Below are positions 27,001 through 40,200 of a DNA stretch of 64,000 nt, one piece after another (position 1 is the first letter of the stretch; each line of letters begins with the position of its first letter). The translations under genes and the position numbers were made by a program. The stretch comes from Thunnus maccoyii (Eukaryota; Chordata; Actinopteri; Scombriformes; Scombridae). Location of the stretch: NCBI RefSeq assembly GCF_910596095.1, contig NC_056544.1, positions 7,332,655 through 7,396,654 of the forward strand. Reading direction: 5' to 3'. The notes under the pieces were generated by a model. It was not told where the DNA came from and did no database searches. It worked only from the letters and a program-made list of their open reading frames with translations.

Positions 27001-27745
27001 ATCCCAAATAGACGGATCTGTTTCCCAGAACTTCTTTCCCATATTCTCGAAGATATCCTGGGGTAACACGTCATGTTTTTAGTTCAGGTAAATCACACAG
27101 TGGGCTGTTTATGGTTGGTCCTCTTTCATACTGTTCCCTTTCATTCAAACAGCTTTTCTCTACATTAAGTGTCGTAATGGTACCAACCTGTACCCCAGCG
27201 TAGGCATTGTTCACCAGGATATCCAGCCTGCCATTCTGTTCACGTTTGATTTGTTCAAACAGTTCTTCAATATTTTCGTCTTTTGTAGAATCACAGATAA
27301 CTGGCACACAGTTTCCACCCCTCTCCTTAACCTGTGTTGTAAATAAACACAACCACTGTGAGCCATGTCAGCAAATCCTGACAGACACAATACTATTACA
27401 GCACTACAAAGCAACTTTTTCTAAGTTATCCACCAACAAGGACTGGAGGGAAGAATTCACAGATTTGTGAGTTTAACAGACTGATCACAAATTGATGACA
27501 CTTTTAACAGCAAGAAATAGGTTTGAGAAAATTCCTTTTTTTTATCTACCTAATAGCGATTTAATTTAGCAACTATAACAAACACAAGCTCATAATTTCA
27601 CCTGTGCAGCAGTTTGTTTCAGAGTCTTCTCCTGGCGTCCAGTGATGTAGACGGTGGCTCCTGCCTCGGACAGCTGGAGAGCTATTCCCCTACCAATGCC
27701 TCTGGAGGCACCGGTTACCACACACACCCAGCCAGACAGGGACAT
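24030..27745 (-). CDS. dhrs1: Dehydrogenase/reductase SDR family member 1
   Basis: Eight exons on the - strand: 27602-27745, 27188-27331, 26978-27057, 26485-26617, 26231-26374, 26084-26153, 24286-24366 and 24030-24166. They total 933 bp, or 310 residues (human DHRS1 has 313). It has the classical SDR layout: cofactor motif TGASRGIG at residues 11-18, NNAYAG at 89-94, the catalytic Ser in VTISSMGG (145-152), and the active-site YGVGK at 161-165. The hydrophobic C-terminus LSWLSVVVPSFLRLPRFVL matches DHRS1 and suits membrane association at the ER. DHRS1 is an NAD(P)(H)-dependent oxidoreductase of steroids and xenobiotic carbonyls. The bases before the ATG look like a splice acceptor (GACTCCAG), so an untranslated first exon probably lies further right. 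Intron 6 is long (about 1.7 kb). Confidence 0.95.
25255..25850. repeat. Dispersed teleost repeat in dhrs1 intron 6
   Basis: Begins around AAAGAGATCATATTATGCCC, a sequence that opens a common teleost interspersed repeat, and continues as AT-rich non-coding DNA. The right edge and class are uncertain. Confidence 0.35.
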
Positions 27746-28737
27746 TTTTCTCTGGAGTCAGAAGACAACACAGCATATATGACACAGTGAGCTCAAATTG
27801 TCTGGTAAATATGTACAGAGGTAAAAAAAAAAAAAAAAACGTTGCAAGAGTGTTGCATAAAGGAAACTCTCCCGCCCCCTGTCCAGAGTTAAGAGGGGCT
27901 ATATTTTTACGTAACACAACTACATGGTTTAGTAACTGCTATTCAACATTATGCCTATACAACTGACACACTACTGATATCTACATATCTACTGATTATC
28001 AGTCATAGGGGTGATATCACTGATCAGTGACTCATAAGTGATTAAACGTTAGCTAATGTAGGGTAAGGGTGAGTAGGCTAAGTTTTACTTGTGAAACACA
28101 TAAATGTACTGTGGGAGGCAAGTACAACAACTTACAACATAAAAATGATAAACTGTGGCGACATATACAATAAAATCTCCTCAGTTTCTCATTTTAGAGA
28201 GAACATGTGTTATGAAACGAGTTCTTACTCACAATAACAACACACATTCATGTTATACATGTTTTCTTTCTCGTTTTTAGGTTAACTTTTAATTGTTCAC
28301 AACACACATTTTCGTTTTAATAACAATAGTAACAATAATTTTACGGGTGTTGTAACGAAATTCTTCTCGTTAGAACAAGTTATCTCGTTATAACAGACTT
28401 TAACAACGACAAAAATTCAGTTAAAACCTAAATTGACGGCTCATTTGGATTAAATTTCGTGCTTAATCTGACTGCCCTGTTAACAAAGTACATTGTAAAA
28501 AAAACCCAAAAACAAACAGACAGAAATCTATTGAATTTGCTAAACTGCATCATCAAAAACCTTATTTCACAGAAGGCGCTGGATCTGGTTCGTCAAGTGC
28601 CAATAACTGTCCCGGCAAGGAAACGTTTTGGTGCAAATCTCACGGCTGGTTTATGCTGCTGTTGTGATATCCGACCGTGTTGCAGAGCCTCAAGCTATGA
28701 GTAATGTGACCAGTGTTACAGTTACGATCCTATCACC

Positions 28738-28767
28738 GCGAGATATCGTGAGATATCGCGAGAAGAC
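28738..28767 (-). promoter_or_regulatory. Tandem GCGAGATATC-type decamers in a CpG-rich promoter
   Basis: Three 10-bp units in a row: GCGAGATATC, GTGAGATATC and GCGAGAAGAC. The sequence resembles the TCTCGCGAGA-type promoter element of vertebrate housekeeping genes. It lies about 1 kb upstream of the dhrs1 start codon, where an untranslated exon is expected. Confidence 0.4.
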
Positions 28768-29686
28768 GCGGAGAGAACAGAATACAGCAGCTGGGTCACT
28801 GAGGAGTCACCATGGATGTACTATAAGAGCTCTTGTTATACATCTGTGGGATTCACGGGCGCCTCTTCCTCCTTCGTTTGACTGCTCGAGAACAGCGCAT
28901 GTTCGCCCCAGATATTCAAGTTGTTATGGGATTAAACACTCAAACAGTCATGACTTAATATCTTAATCAACTATCGATGACATTTTGAGTGTCAAATAAT
29001 CCTTGATTGAAAAACGCATGCGCTTCAACCTGTTGTGGTTTAGTTGATTAGTTGATTGGCCAGTGAACTTACAGTTAAGTCTTTGGTGTAACTTCAATGC
29101 TTTTTTAATTTAAATATACACACGATGGCGCCATAGTCCTTCTAAAAATCCATGTAGCTCATGAAGGTAGTGATAACAATAATGATGATTATGATCAAAG
29201 GAAGACGTTGGAGTTGTAGTTGTAGTGGTAATAGTAATACATGAATAATAGGATATTAAATGTTACAAGAACATTTCCAAATACCCGAGGTACAACTCTC
29301 GGCTGTGTATATGAAAGCTATTCAGTGGCTTCAAAAATTATTTTGTTCAAACATATTTTTATTGAGCAGTTTGGGTTAAATACAGAACAATTAATCACTT
29401 TTTGCTCCAAAGCCAGAGGATGAGTTATAAAAGTATCCACTTGACAGTAACAACAAAATAAACCGTGGAGAGGTAAAAAAGGGAAAAAAGAAGCAACAAA
29501 GAATCTAGATAATCCCGTCCCGTCACCCTAACCCATTCAACTTCTGTGTATTTCTTCACTCACTCACATTCTTTCACATTTGCATGTTACTGTGAAATAT
29601 TACAAAAGTGTAAAATGTAGATTGTCTGGATCCTGAAACTGACTCAACTAATTGGAATGCAGAGATCATTAATGTTATTACTCCTG

Positions 29687-29737
29687 TTCATTTTGTACCA
29701 TTGGCATGTCAAATGTCATGCCAATAGTAAAATGAAT
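29687..29737. repeat. Short imperfect inverted repeat (hairpin)
   Basis: Arms at 29687-29708 and 29717-29737 pair through about 20 bases around an 8-base loop. The core is TTGGCATG/CATGCCAA. It codes for nothing and no target duplication was seen. Confidence 0.65.
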
Positions 29738-31111
29738 GATTTTAGGGTTCTGGTATTGTGCAGGCTGGCTCACTGTCACACTGTCATGGCTTACTGGGAC
29801 AGTTGAATAGAACAGAGCTGTCATTAAGGTAATTAAATACACCTGTGCTTTTCCTACTATGACAAGTTAAAATGTCTGCTTCGTGTTATTGATGTGAAAA
29901 GCTTGAACCAAAATAAATCACTGGTGAAGTCAAACAGTTTCACTGTGGGTTGTGGCAAACACATTGAGGGACATTAAAACATTAAGTTACACTTTACCAC
30001 AGTGGGAGTCGTGGCCAGGACATTCTTGCAAGTCAGCAAGAGATTTTTAACCTCAGTGGGATTTTCCAGGGAAAATACAACAAAACGAATTACAAAATAT
30101 GACCTAGGTAAAAAAGATTGAGTTAATCATTATCAACACATGAACATTACGGGAAATAACTGAAAACAGATTTTAAAAAAAAGCTCAGACCTTGATTCAA
30201 GCCAAACTCAGATGTCATAATTTCCAGCATTGCTTCACCCAGTGCTCCCCCTAACAGAGGTCTTATCAGTAACTGTATCTGATGGTTTAGGATTAGTGAT
30301 TTAAAATTTTGTGTGGATTAAAAGTCTGGTTAAAGTTGACGTTTACTAAAGTTGTAGTATGTAAGGATATTCTGTTCCTCCTGTAATATGAATCAAGTCA
30401 CAAGTTGGATAATCGTTGTGATCTTGTGACTATTTAGGACTGTCTCAGTCAGCAGTAAGTAAGCTAGTGCTCAGCTAAGTTTTATATTCTATCTGTTGCC
30501 TTCTGACACTTGCATGAGCGAGTGTGTCCCATTAAAGACAGGACTTTTGTAGTAGAACATTGTTTATTGGGTGATTATTGTCAGTAGAAGATAAATTATA
30601 TTCTTACAAATTTTGCAGTCTAACAGGAATTCAGATTTTTTTGTCTTCATAAATCCAGTGCCAGTTTTGTTGTGCACTAACATTGTGGCATTGCCCTTAT
30701 TTGTCATTGAAATAAAGTTGAAACACGTATTTGCCAAGCGTCTTTTTATATATACTCAGAGTTTGTGCTGAATCATTTCTAAGTATTCAGAGCAGTGGGG
30801 AGTCGTCGTTCATTCAGGCTTGATCAAGATTGATGACAGATGGTCATACAAAAACCTCCTGAAAAACATTTGAATTATTAACTCAGTGTAAATAGATGTG
30901 TTTGGCAACTGCAACCTGTCAGTTGTAGAGTTGCTTATCATACATTCATGACTTGTAGCTTAAAATAATAAGTGGAATGAACATCGTACTAAGAATGAAT
31001 TAAAATTATATTAATATACTTTGTCATAAGATATTTCAGTATATTAGTATATTTGGTTAAACAGACCTGTTTACTTACTTAATAAATTGGATAGTCACAG
31101 GCTGGAGGGAT

Positions 31112-31141
31112 GATAGATAAGATAGATAGATAGATAGATAG
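31112..31141. repeat. (GATA)n microsatellite
   Basis: A GATA tract just upstream of the TATA box of the large gene. Confidence 0.95.
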
Positions 31142-31198
31142 TATTATACTGTAATCCAAAAGTCAACGCCGCCCCCACACATTCTTCATTCAGCTGTG

Positions 31199-31205
31199 TA
31201 TAAAA
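31199..31205 (+). promoter_or_regulatory. TATA box of the large coiled-coil gene
   Basis: TATAAAA 53 nt before the start codon at 31258. With the usual 25-30 nt spacing the 5' leader is about 25-30 nt. A strong TATA box suggests tissue-restricted, high-level expression. Confidence 0.7.
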
Positions 31206-31257
31206 GCATTACGACAGCAGAAAGAACAGAAGGAGAAAGTTTTATGATAGAAGCGCA

Positions 31258-34200
31258 ATGGCTGGAGGGTCTCCCTTTATTTGGATTGCCCTCCTTCTCT
31301 TCTGTGTTGTCCAGGCTTCTGACAGCAGACACGGTAAGCAACAGTAACTCATCCACATTGCACTCATTTAGTAAGGAGCCAATTAATATAAATGTTTTTA
31401 AAACTCTGACAGTTAATGTGGATTTTTTTCTTTGTCAGTCGCCTCAATCCATGATGATGGGAAAACTTTAATCGGTCATACAGGAAATCCAGAGCTGGAC
31501 AAGATCATTTCAAGTATCCCAGTGAGTCCCCTAGACTGTGACTTATCAAATGAGAACATATTCATATAAACAATTTAATACAGATTGATAACAGTGTCCT
31601 CTACCCTGTTGACCTCAGATCACCCTACCAGAAGGAATTGATCCCAGGAACATAAATGTAACGGTATGTAGCAAATACTTTTTAGGCTTATACATTTCTC
31701 ATTTGGTTTGTTTTCTACATAAAATGATTTTTTAAATCTACTTTTTTCATTTATTTCAATGAATTCTATATGTTTTGTTCTCTTACAGTCAATTACTGTC
31801 AAAACTTGTGTTGGTGAGTGGTTCTTTATACTTATACTTAACAATATGTGCATGTCAGACAAATCATACAGCAGATCATGTGCACTGATTATATGTAGAA
31901 TACTTACCAGTTACAGTGACACGGTTACAGTACTGAGCAAGCAGCTTTTGTATTAGGTAGCAGCAGCACTGTTGACTGAGATACAAGTAACAATTCTCAT
32001 TGCAAGTGTGCACAGTAGGTTAAGGCTGACATTGCGCTCTGTCTATTATCTTGCTGACTTGCTGTCTTTGTCAGGTGTGAAGGAACAGCTTACTTTGCTT
32101 AACAAGCAACTTCAACAGGCAACTCTCCACAACAACCAACCAGGTTAGTATACATCCTTTTAGTAGGAGTTGGCTTACTATAGCTCTGATATAACTGATA
32201 TAACCTCTGATCTTTCTGACAGATAATGAAGCGTTTGGACTGAGGACAGAAATCAGACAGCTGAAACTGAAGCTTTCCACATGCAGTGCGACAGCCTCAG
32301 CTATTACTAGCTGTAAGCCTTTTATTGTAAATTATACTCTACATATGTGGCACATGTGAAACGGATACACTTTGCGCAACAAAAATACATGTTAAAATGT
32401 ATCTTTAATTCCTTGACAGCTTATAAAACCCAGCTGCAAAATAAAATGAAAGAGCTCCTGGAGAAATTTGATAGCGACACTTCTCTGAGTAAGTTTGAGA
32501 GTAAAACCTCTCAATTTTCATTTAATATTTTATAGCACATATCACCATTTCTTCAGATATTTTTTATCACGTGGTAATGCCAAGTTTCTTTCTAGTTCTG
32601 AAGATCATTACAATCACCAGGGAGGTAAATACGTTACAGAAGAAGATCGAACTTGCTTCTAATTCTACTGAAAGTACTATTGACATTACAGGTGAGTGCT
32701 GTTTCACTACTTTGTTCTATATCTGCTGGCAAAGTATTTTCAATTTAGCATCCTGAATATTAATTATTATCTACAAATATTTGAACTCAGCTACAACTGT
32801 TTGATATTCTTCTATAATGCTAATCCCGTTGAGATCCTCTGTGACAACGGCTTTGATGGAAAACTTTCATATCTAAACTTGTGTCTCACAGTGCTGCAGA
32901 GAGAGCTGCAAGAGAAGATCCATGAACTGAATTTGAAGACGGAGCAGATTAAGAGAAGCCACCCGAACTCAGTGCTCAGTAAGAGCTTTAAAAAAATAAA
33001 CAAACCTTTATTAGACATTTGTAGAACAGCTGAGCAGTAAACAGCGACGAATCTCAAGGGCAGATCCTATTGTGATTTGTGCCAACTTATTAGCTATTCA
33101 CAAATGGTTGACTTGTTTTTATATGTGTGTTCAGTTCTTCAGATCCTCTCACTGCAAAATCAGATCTGGGATTTAGAGCAGGCAGAGTCAAGAAGAGGAG
33201 AAGCCAGTCCTCAGCAAAGCCAGAGAATTCTGGGTAAATTGTTGTACCTACCTGCATGTTTAGATATGAAAAGTGCCTGTTCATAATTCAGTCAGTACAT
33301 TTGAAGTGAGACTATGTAACTTTTAAGAGGAGAAATAACTTACGAATAAAACATTGAATTCATAAGCAATAAAACACACCCTTGCTCAGTTCAATTCACT
33401 CAGGGTTTTTTCTGCTACAGTCTTACTAGTATGTTAGCCAGTGTCAGCAAACTTTAGGTAAATATTGCTTTATAGTGTACATTACTGTGTCACTTTGCTT
33501 AATTTATTACTATTCTTCATTTCTGCTTCTAACAATACTGAAGCATTTTAGCTAAATGCCAGTAGTTTATACCAAATAAAGTTTAGCATTTAGCATTATC
33601 TCATAATAGTCACTTGTTTCTGCCGTGGCAGCTGCTTAACAAAAGTTACAGTCTTGCTTTAATATCCTTTCACTTTATACCATCTTTATGTTTAGAAATT
33701 TAGTTTTGCAGAAATCCATCTTTTAGCATTTTAATTCTGTATTAATGATTCACATTCTGCTAATTCCCATCAGCTCTACAAGTACAGCTGAAAACGAACA
33801 TCGATGAGCTGCGGGGCAAAGGAGATGCCGACTCAGCAAGTCAGTATATCTCTCCACATCTGTCAATATTTCCTTTATAATCTGCAATGTCAAAGGTTCT
33901 GTATCAAACATTTCCTGACACATGTTCTCTGTTGGTCCTCTAGTGCTGGAGCTGGTTTCTGTGCACAGTCAGATCACAGTGATTCAGAGGATGATCACTT
34001 ACCACACTGAGAAATCCAGGACTAATGCTGCTGGTGAGTGACTATACTGTGCGTCTGGAGATCTCATACTGTTGTGGACCTTGTCTTATTATCTAGAGCT
34101 GCTGTAAGTCATCATTTTTTGTTTCTTTGGTTAGATTTCCAAAGGCAATGGAGGCAAAAGGTCGAGCTCCTTAAAAAGAAGATTTTACAGTTGAATCGTG

Positions 34201-37200
34201 ATGAGAATAACTCAGAACTTAGTAAGTGTGCAATTTAAAAAAAAAAAAGAAAGCAGTTCAGTTGTTATTGTTGTGGTTTACAACAGCATTGATTTGACAT
34301 CTTCTTTCTTTTTTCTCCAGCCAAGGAAATTTTGGAACTGCAGAGCAAGGTGGATCATTTTCGACAGTTAATGTTAAACACCAAAACTACAACTGACTCC
34401 CTACTTAAAGGTGGATGATCCTACAGCTCTATGAACCTTGATTTACCTAAATAAGTTCAAAGTCACTTTTGTATATGTCTTTTTATTGTGAGATTATGAA
34501 ATTATTACAGAATGAACTTCTACAAATCTTTCTTCAAATGTTTTCATTACTTGTATAGTAAAATCCAAAAGGAAAAGATTGTTGTTGTTTTTTCATCCTA
34601 GAGCTAAGAGTTATGTTGGATGCGGAGAAGAAAAAGTTCAGCGACCTACAGAGACAACTGGAGGAGACAGACTTTACCCAGGCACAACTGAGTGAGTATG
34701 AGCTGCAGTTATACATAATAACTATTGCTTAGAATAACGAGTTTAATTTGAAATGATTATATATTCGTTTTGGGAAACAAATCTCTAAATCACTGATGAT
34801 TCTCATATTTTCTTATATCACCAAACCACTAAAAGCAAAGCAAAAACAAAGCACTCATATACAGCTTAAATTTGTCACCCTTAAAAATTCATAGTTTTAA
34901 AACAAATCTGTTTTTTTTTGTTCTTGCTGTTGGTTTTTTTAAATTGTATTTTGCTTGGAGCAGTCATAAAGATTATCAACATAATGAAAGACGTGAGAGA
35001 GCTGCAGGATGACAAGCTAGAGACACCATCAAGAAATCAAGAAACCAGTGAGTTATCCTCTCCTGCTACTATTTTTAAAGTCCTGCCAAAAAACGGCTGA
35101 TAATTGCCAAAAATAGCTGCCATAAATATCTAGAAAGACTCAATTTGTTTATATGTCACTGTTGTAAATCAGCCCTTCAGACTGTGCTTCAAACCAAAGA
35201 AAGGGAGTATGCCAGAGCTCAGGCTGAAATAAAGGGTGAGTGGGTTTTATCCTCAGAACGAAACAATGACATAACAAAAGGTACCATTGCAAGTGAGAAT
35301 TTTGATGTCCGGACTTTCTCTTTCCAAACAACAGAGTTGCAGAGGAAATTGCAATTAAAGAGTGAGGAATGCTCTGGACTTGAGGAAAGATATGAGCGTA
35401 AGTTGTTAACATGACTGCAGCTAAACGCTCCGATAATTTATGTTCCAGTTTCACTTCTGATTTGGATTATGTGTCTGTTTCCATCAGAGGTAAAGACTGA
35501 ATTTGAGCAGAAGATTGCAGAACTGAACAGAACTGGAGACTCCAAAGTGGCACTCAGTGAGTGAAGTTACAATATTGTCATTATGGCTTCAGTACAGTAC
35601 AATATTCATATTTAGCTGAGATCTCACCTTTTTCATGAGAGGTGTCCTCTGCTCAGTTCATCACCTGATAAGCTGTGTAATGATGTTTGCTTTGTTTTTC
35701 TGTGTCAGTTCTGAACGTGATAAACCTGCATGATGATCTGAAGGCACTGGAAGATCTGATCTCCACCACAAAAGACCCAGACAAGGTCTCAGGTGAGTAA
35801 CAGTGGTCACAGTCAATGTTTGACTCTGTTGTGCATTGAGAAATTTGTGTTCCTTACAATTATTATTTTTAAATTTACAGGTAGAATAAGATCATTTCTC
35901 CTGTCTCCAAGAGTCAAGAACTGACAGAGTTCAGATCTCGCCACTAACAGTGAAACTATTGTTAAAGTAGAATGGTCTGATTTGGAAAATTATCTCACTG
36001 TGGTAGATTGTCAGAGTTGTCACTTTAAAGACTCTGTAGGAGACTGATGGCTGATGTTTTTCTGCCTCTCCTAGTCTTTCGCTTTATCTCCCCACAGAGC
36101 TGCAGAGGCAACTGGAGGAGAAGCAAGACGAACTGAACTCCAAGACTGAAGAAATAGAGAAACTGATGGCCAACCCCAAAATAAGTGAGCACATTGATTT
36201 GATACACTGTGATCATCAGGTCACTGTTTAAGTCCAAATCATTGTTAAAGGTGTAAATTCATAGTTGTTGCCAGATTTGTCACCACTTAAAATATCAAGT
36301 CTCTTGACCCCTTATAGACAGAAACTAAATAGAAGTTGTTTTTTTCCTTGTGTTTTTGTTTTCGTCTTCTAATTATTTTTGACAAAAAGTTCCTTCATCA
36401 GTGTTTCAGAAAGAAAAAATGTTTACTTGTAATTTATGTAACTTGGCTGCTACAACAGTACAATTACCCTTTGGGATTAATTAAGTACTCTATCCACTAC
36501 TAGATAGTAGATATTACTTTCTACAAAGCTAAATGTGTTGAATGTTTGAGAGAAAAATTCCAATTTTTACCCACAATGGATAAACTCAACCTCATATCGC
36601 TGCTTGCAATAACTCTGTTTATGCATCTCAGTGTGTTTCCTTGTGCTCTTTTCTTTAAGACACCAAATCCACTGATGTTTTGATTATTAACCATCAGCCT
36701 GTTGTCAAGCAAAAAGTCCTGTTTCACACACCATAAATACTTGTTGACTTGACAGCAGTTGATGTAGGTCATGGAAATATGGAGTAATAAATGGAGTAAA
36801 TAGACATTTTGCATTTAATATTGAGGGCTGGTAAGACAGGTTTCTGAAGCAATAAACTCAGTCAAACCCACTGCATGTTTGTTTCTTTCAGTTTTAACAA
36901 TCATTGAGCTGCAGAATGATATATGGGACCATCAGAAAAAGGCTGCTAATGAGACCACTGGTGACCAAAGAAAAGGTCAGTCTGTTTTAAATGCTAATGT
37001 AACAATTCAGAGTGACATTATTTGACAAATCAAATCACAAAAGATAAAATGTAATCTCATCAAGGACTATTTTTTTGTTCTAGAGTTGCAAAACAGAGTG
37101 GATGGTCTTATCAGTGAGATCAATGACAAAGACGATGAAAACACAAAACTGAGTGAGTAGGAAATAAATTTGAGCAGAAAGATTCACAGACAAGCTGTCC

Positions 37201-40200
37201 TGTTTATATAAGATCTTATTACATTATTTACTATATTTTGACATCTTTGTGTGCTTCAGTGCTGAAAATCATGACGCTGCAGAGTCAAGTGGAATACTTG
37301 CAGAGACAGCTGTCAGAACACCAGAGGTCACAGACCGCTCAGGTAACCCGTAAGTATCTCTAATAATCCTTTACAAATCCCATATTCATTCCAATCCATA
37401 CAACTAAAATAAAAAATGTTGTTATTGCATCCTGATTTTCTGTATATAACTAATTAATGTGTTTTAAATTTGTCTCAGAGCTCACAAACGAGCTCACAGC
37501 CAAGAAGAAAGACCTACAGAAATCAGTCAATGAGCTGAATGAGAAGAATCAGAAAGATGCCAAACTGAGTAAGTAAAAAGGCAACAAGGTGTCTACATTC
37601 ATTATTAAAAATAATCTGAAATCTTTTTCGTCCTGAATAATATCTCATTTCTGTGTTTCTCAGTTCTAACAATCACTGATCTGCACAACCAACTCAGAAA
37701 CCTAGAAAAAGAAAAGCGTGACGAGGCCCAAACAACTTCTTCTACAGTTGCTAGTGAGTGTTGTGGGAGAAAACCTTCAGCTGGGCCAGATGTGTCCAGG
37801 TTCCCTACCACACTGTTTAAGTATCTTTAAGGAAAAACATCAGACTAATCAAGAATAGTTCAATATGATATAAGTTTACTCTAAATTCAGTGTACATGTA
37901 AACCGAGCTGGTCCATGGAGCAACTGAAACAGAATCATGAAACACATGCATTTATACTAAGATTCAAGATTCAAGATTAATTTATTATTATCATTTTACA
38001 ACGCAAGGTTGTATAAATGTAAATGTAGTTTGTAGTCCCTTTATGCTATCACAAAAACAGAAATCATATAAATTGATTAACAAATAATAAAACTATTTTT
38101 TATTTTGGAGTGTGGAGGATGAATTGAGGAATCTCACAGCCTGAGGAGAGAAACGGCTCTGTAGTCTGGTGGTACGACAGCAGATAACTCTGTATCTCTT
38201 GCTAGACGGCAGCAGGGTGAACAGGCTGTGGTTGGGGTGGGTATTGTCTTTTAGTATCCTTTGGGCTCTGTGCAGGCACTTCACCTCACCGATATCACTG
38301 ATGCTCGGTAGATGGGTACCGATGATGTTCTGGGCGGTTTTAATCACCCGCTGCAGAGCCTTCCTGTCTTGGGCCGTGCACATTTCATGCCAATTGGTGA
38401 TGTTTCCAGTCAGGGTGCTTTCTATTGCTCCTCTGTATCAGTTAACAAGAACTTGGGACGGGAATTTTGCCTTCTTAAGTTTCTGTAAGAAGTACAGTCG
38501 TTTCTGAGCTTTTTTTACAAGGGTGGAGATGCGTGATGTCCATGACAGGTTCTCTGTGATGTTGATTCCAAGGAACCTAAAACTGTTCACCTGCTCCACC
38601 TCAGCTCCACTGATGTAGACAGGAGTGTGTGTCTTTGCCTTCTTCTTTCTAAAATCAACAATCAGCCTCTTGGTTTTGTTGACATTGAGCAGTAGGTTGT
38701 TCTCTGTGCACCATTCTGCAAGATTGTTGATTTCCTCCCAGTATGAACTCTTATGGTTGTTTGAAATCTGGCCGATGATGGTGGTGTCATACGCAAACTT
38801 CACAACAGAGTTCTCTCCATGTTGGGGTTTGCAGTCATGAGTGTACAGCATGAATAGGAGGGAACTGAGCACACAACCCTGAGAGGCTCTGGTGTTGAGC
38901 ACTAGAGTGGAGGAGGTGTGACCACCAATCCAAGCTGTCTGGGGTCTGTCGGTGAGAAAGTCCAATATCCAGTTGCAGAGTGTGGTACTCAAGCCCGGAG
39001 TGCTAAGTTTTCCAATCAATTTCATGGGGGAGATTGTATTAAATGCTGAGCTGAAACCAACAAACAACATTCTGATGTAGGTGTTGGTATTTTCAAAGTG
39101 TGCGAAGACTGAGTGGAGGACAGTGGAGATGGCATCCTCTGTGGATCTGTTGGTTCTGCATGCAAATTGGTGAGGGTCCAGGCTGTCTGGGATGTTGTGT
39201 TTGATGTGCTGGAGAAGCAGTTTTTCAAAGCATTTCATCAGAACAGGAGTAAGTGCTACAGGGCGGTAGTCTTTCGACTAGACGCTGCAGACCTTTAAGG
39301 TACAGGGATGATGGTGGCTGTCTTGAAGCAGGTGGGGACACTCTCCTGTGACAATCAAGTGTTAAAAATGTCAGTAATAACATCAACTAGCTGGTCAGAA
39401 CATGATTTTAGTACACGGCCAGGGATGTTATCAGGCCCAGCAGCTTTATTCATAATCACTCAGCAGGATTGTTCTCACATCTGCTGTAGATACTGATAGT
39501 GGCAGATCCTCTGGTGGCGGAGTGGACTTTACAACTGACTCTTTGTTGAGGATATCAAAGCGAGCATTGTGAGACGCTGTGATGTTCTGGATCGCCTGCC
39601 ACATATCTTTGGTGTTGGTGGTGTTTAGGTCTCTCTCCAGTCTCTGCTCATGTCTCTGCTTTGCCTCCTTGATGCCAGCTTTCAGTCTTGCTCTGGCAGT
39701 GATGTATGTTTCCTTGTCACCTGACCGAAAGGCAGCTTTTTTGGCTCTGGATAGAGCCCTCACCTCTCCATTCATTCAGGCTCTCTGGCTGGGGAATGAT
39801 TTTATTGTCTTTGTGATTACCACATCATCAACACATTTGCTGATGTATGATGTCACTGTTGATGTATAGTCCTCAAGACTAATGTGGTTTTCCTGGGTGG
39901 CATCATCTCTAAACATGTGCCAGTCTGTGTATTCAACACAGTCCTGTAGAGCTGCTGTAGCTTCATCTGTCCACACAAACAGTTTTTACTAATGGTTTGA
40001 CCCTTTTTATCAGCTGAGAGTAAGTAGGCAGGAGAAGCAGGGAAATATGGTCTGATAGACCAAAACGGGAATGAGGGAGGGCTTTTTTGCTGCCAGGAAT
40101 GTTAGTATAAACATGGTCCAGGGTATTACTTCCCCTGGTGGGGATGTGGACATACTAGTGGAATTTAGGTAAAGCAGTACCACCTACAATAAAAATACCA

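Larger units (their letters stand above)
27746..31190. other. Intergenic DNA between dhrs1 and the large coiled-coil gene
   Basis: The two genes are divergent. The right-hand part is AT-rich without recognisable genes. At 28700-28920 CpG density rises, which suits the dhrs1 promoter. A hairpin and a GATA tract are listed separately. Confidence 0.5.

Noticed and set aside
28459-28966. Overlapping open frames in the CpG-rich stretch upstream of dhrs1
   Set aside because: No codon or domain signal; GC-rich promoter DNA commonly gives long chance frames.
35880-35990. Possible extra exon after AG at 35880 (GTAGAATAAGATC) between exons 20 and 21 and in the sister units
   Set aside because: In the phase required by its neighbours the frame closes quickly and no donor fits. 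The upstream and downstream exons join in phase without it.
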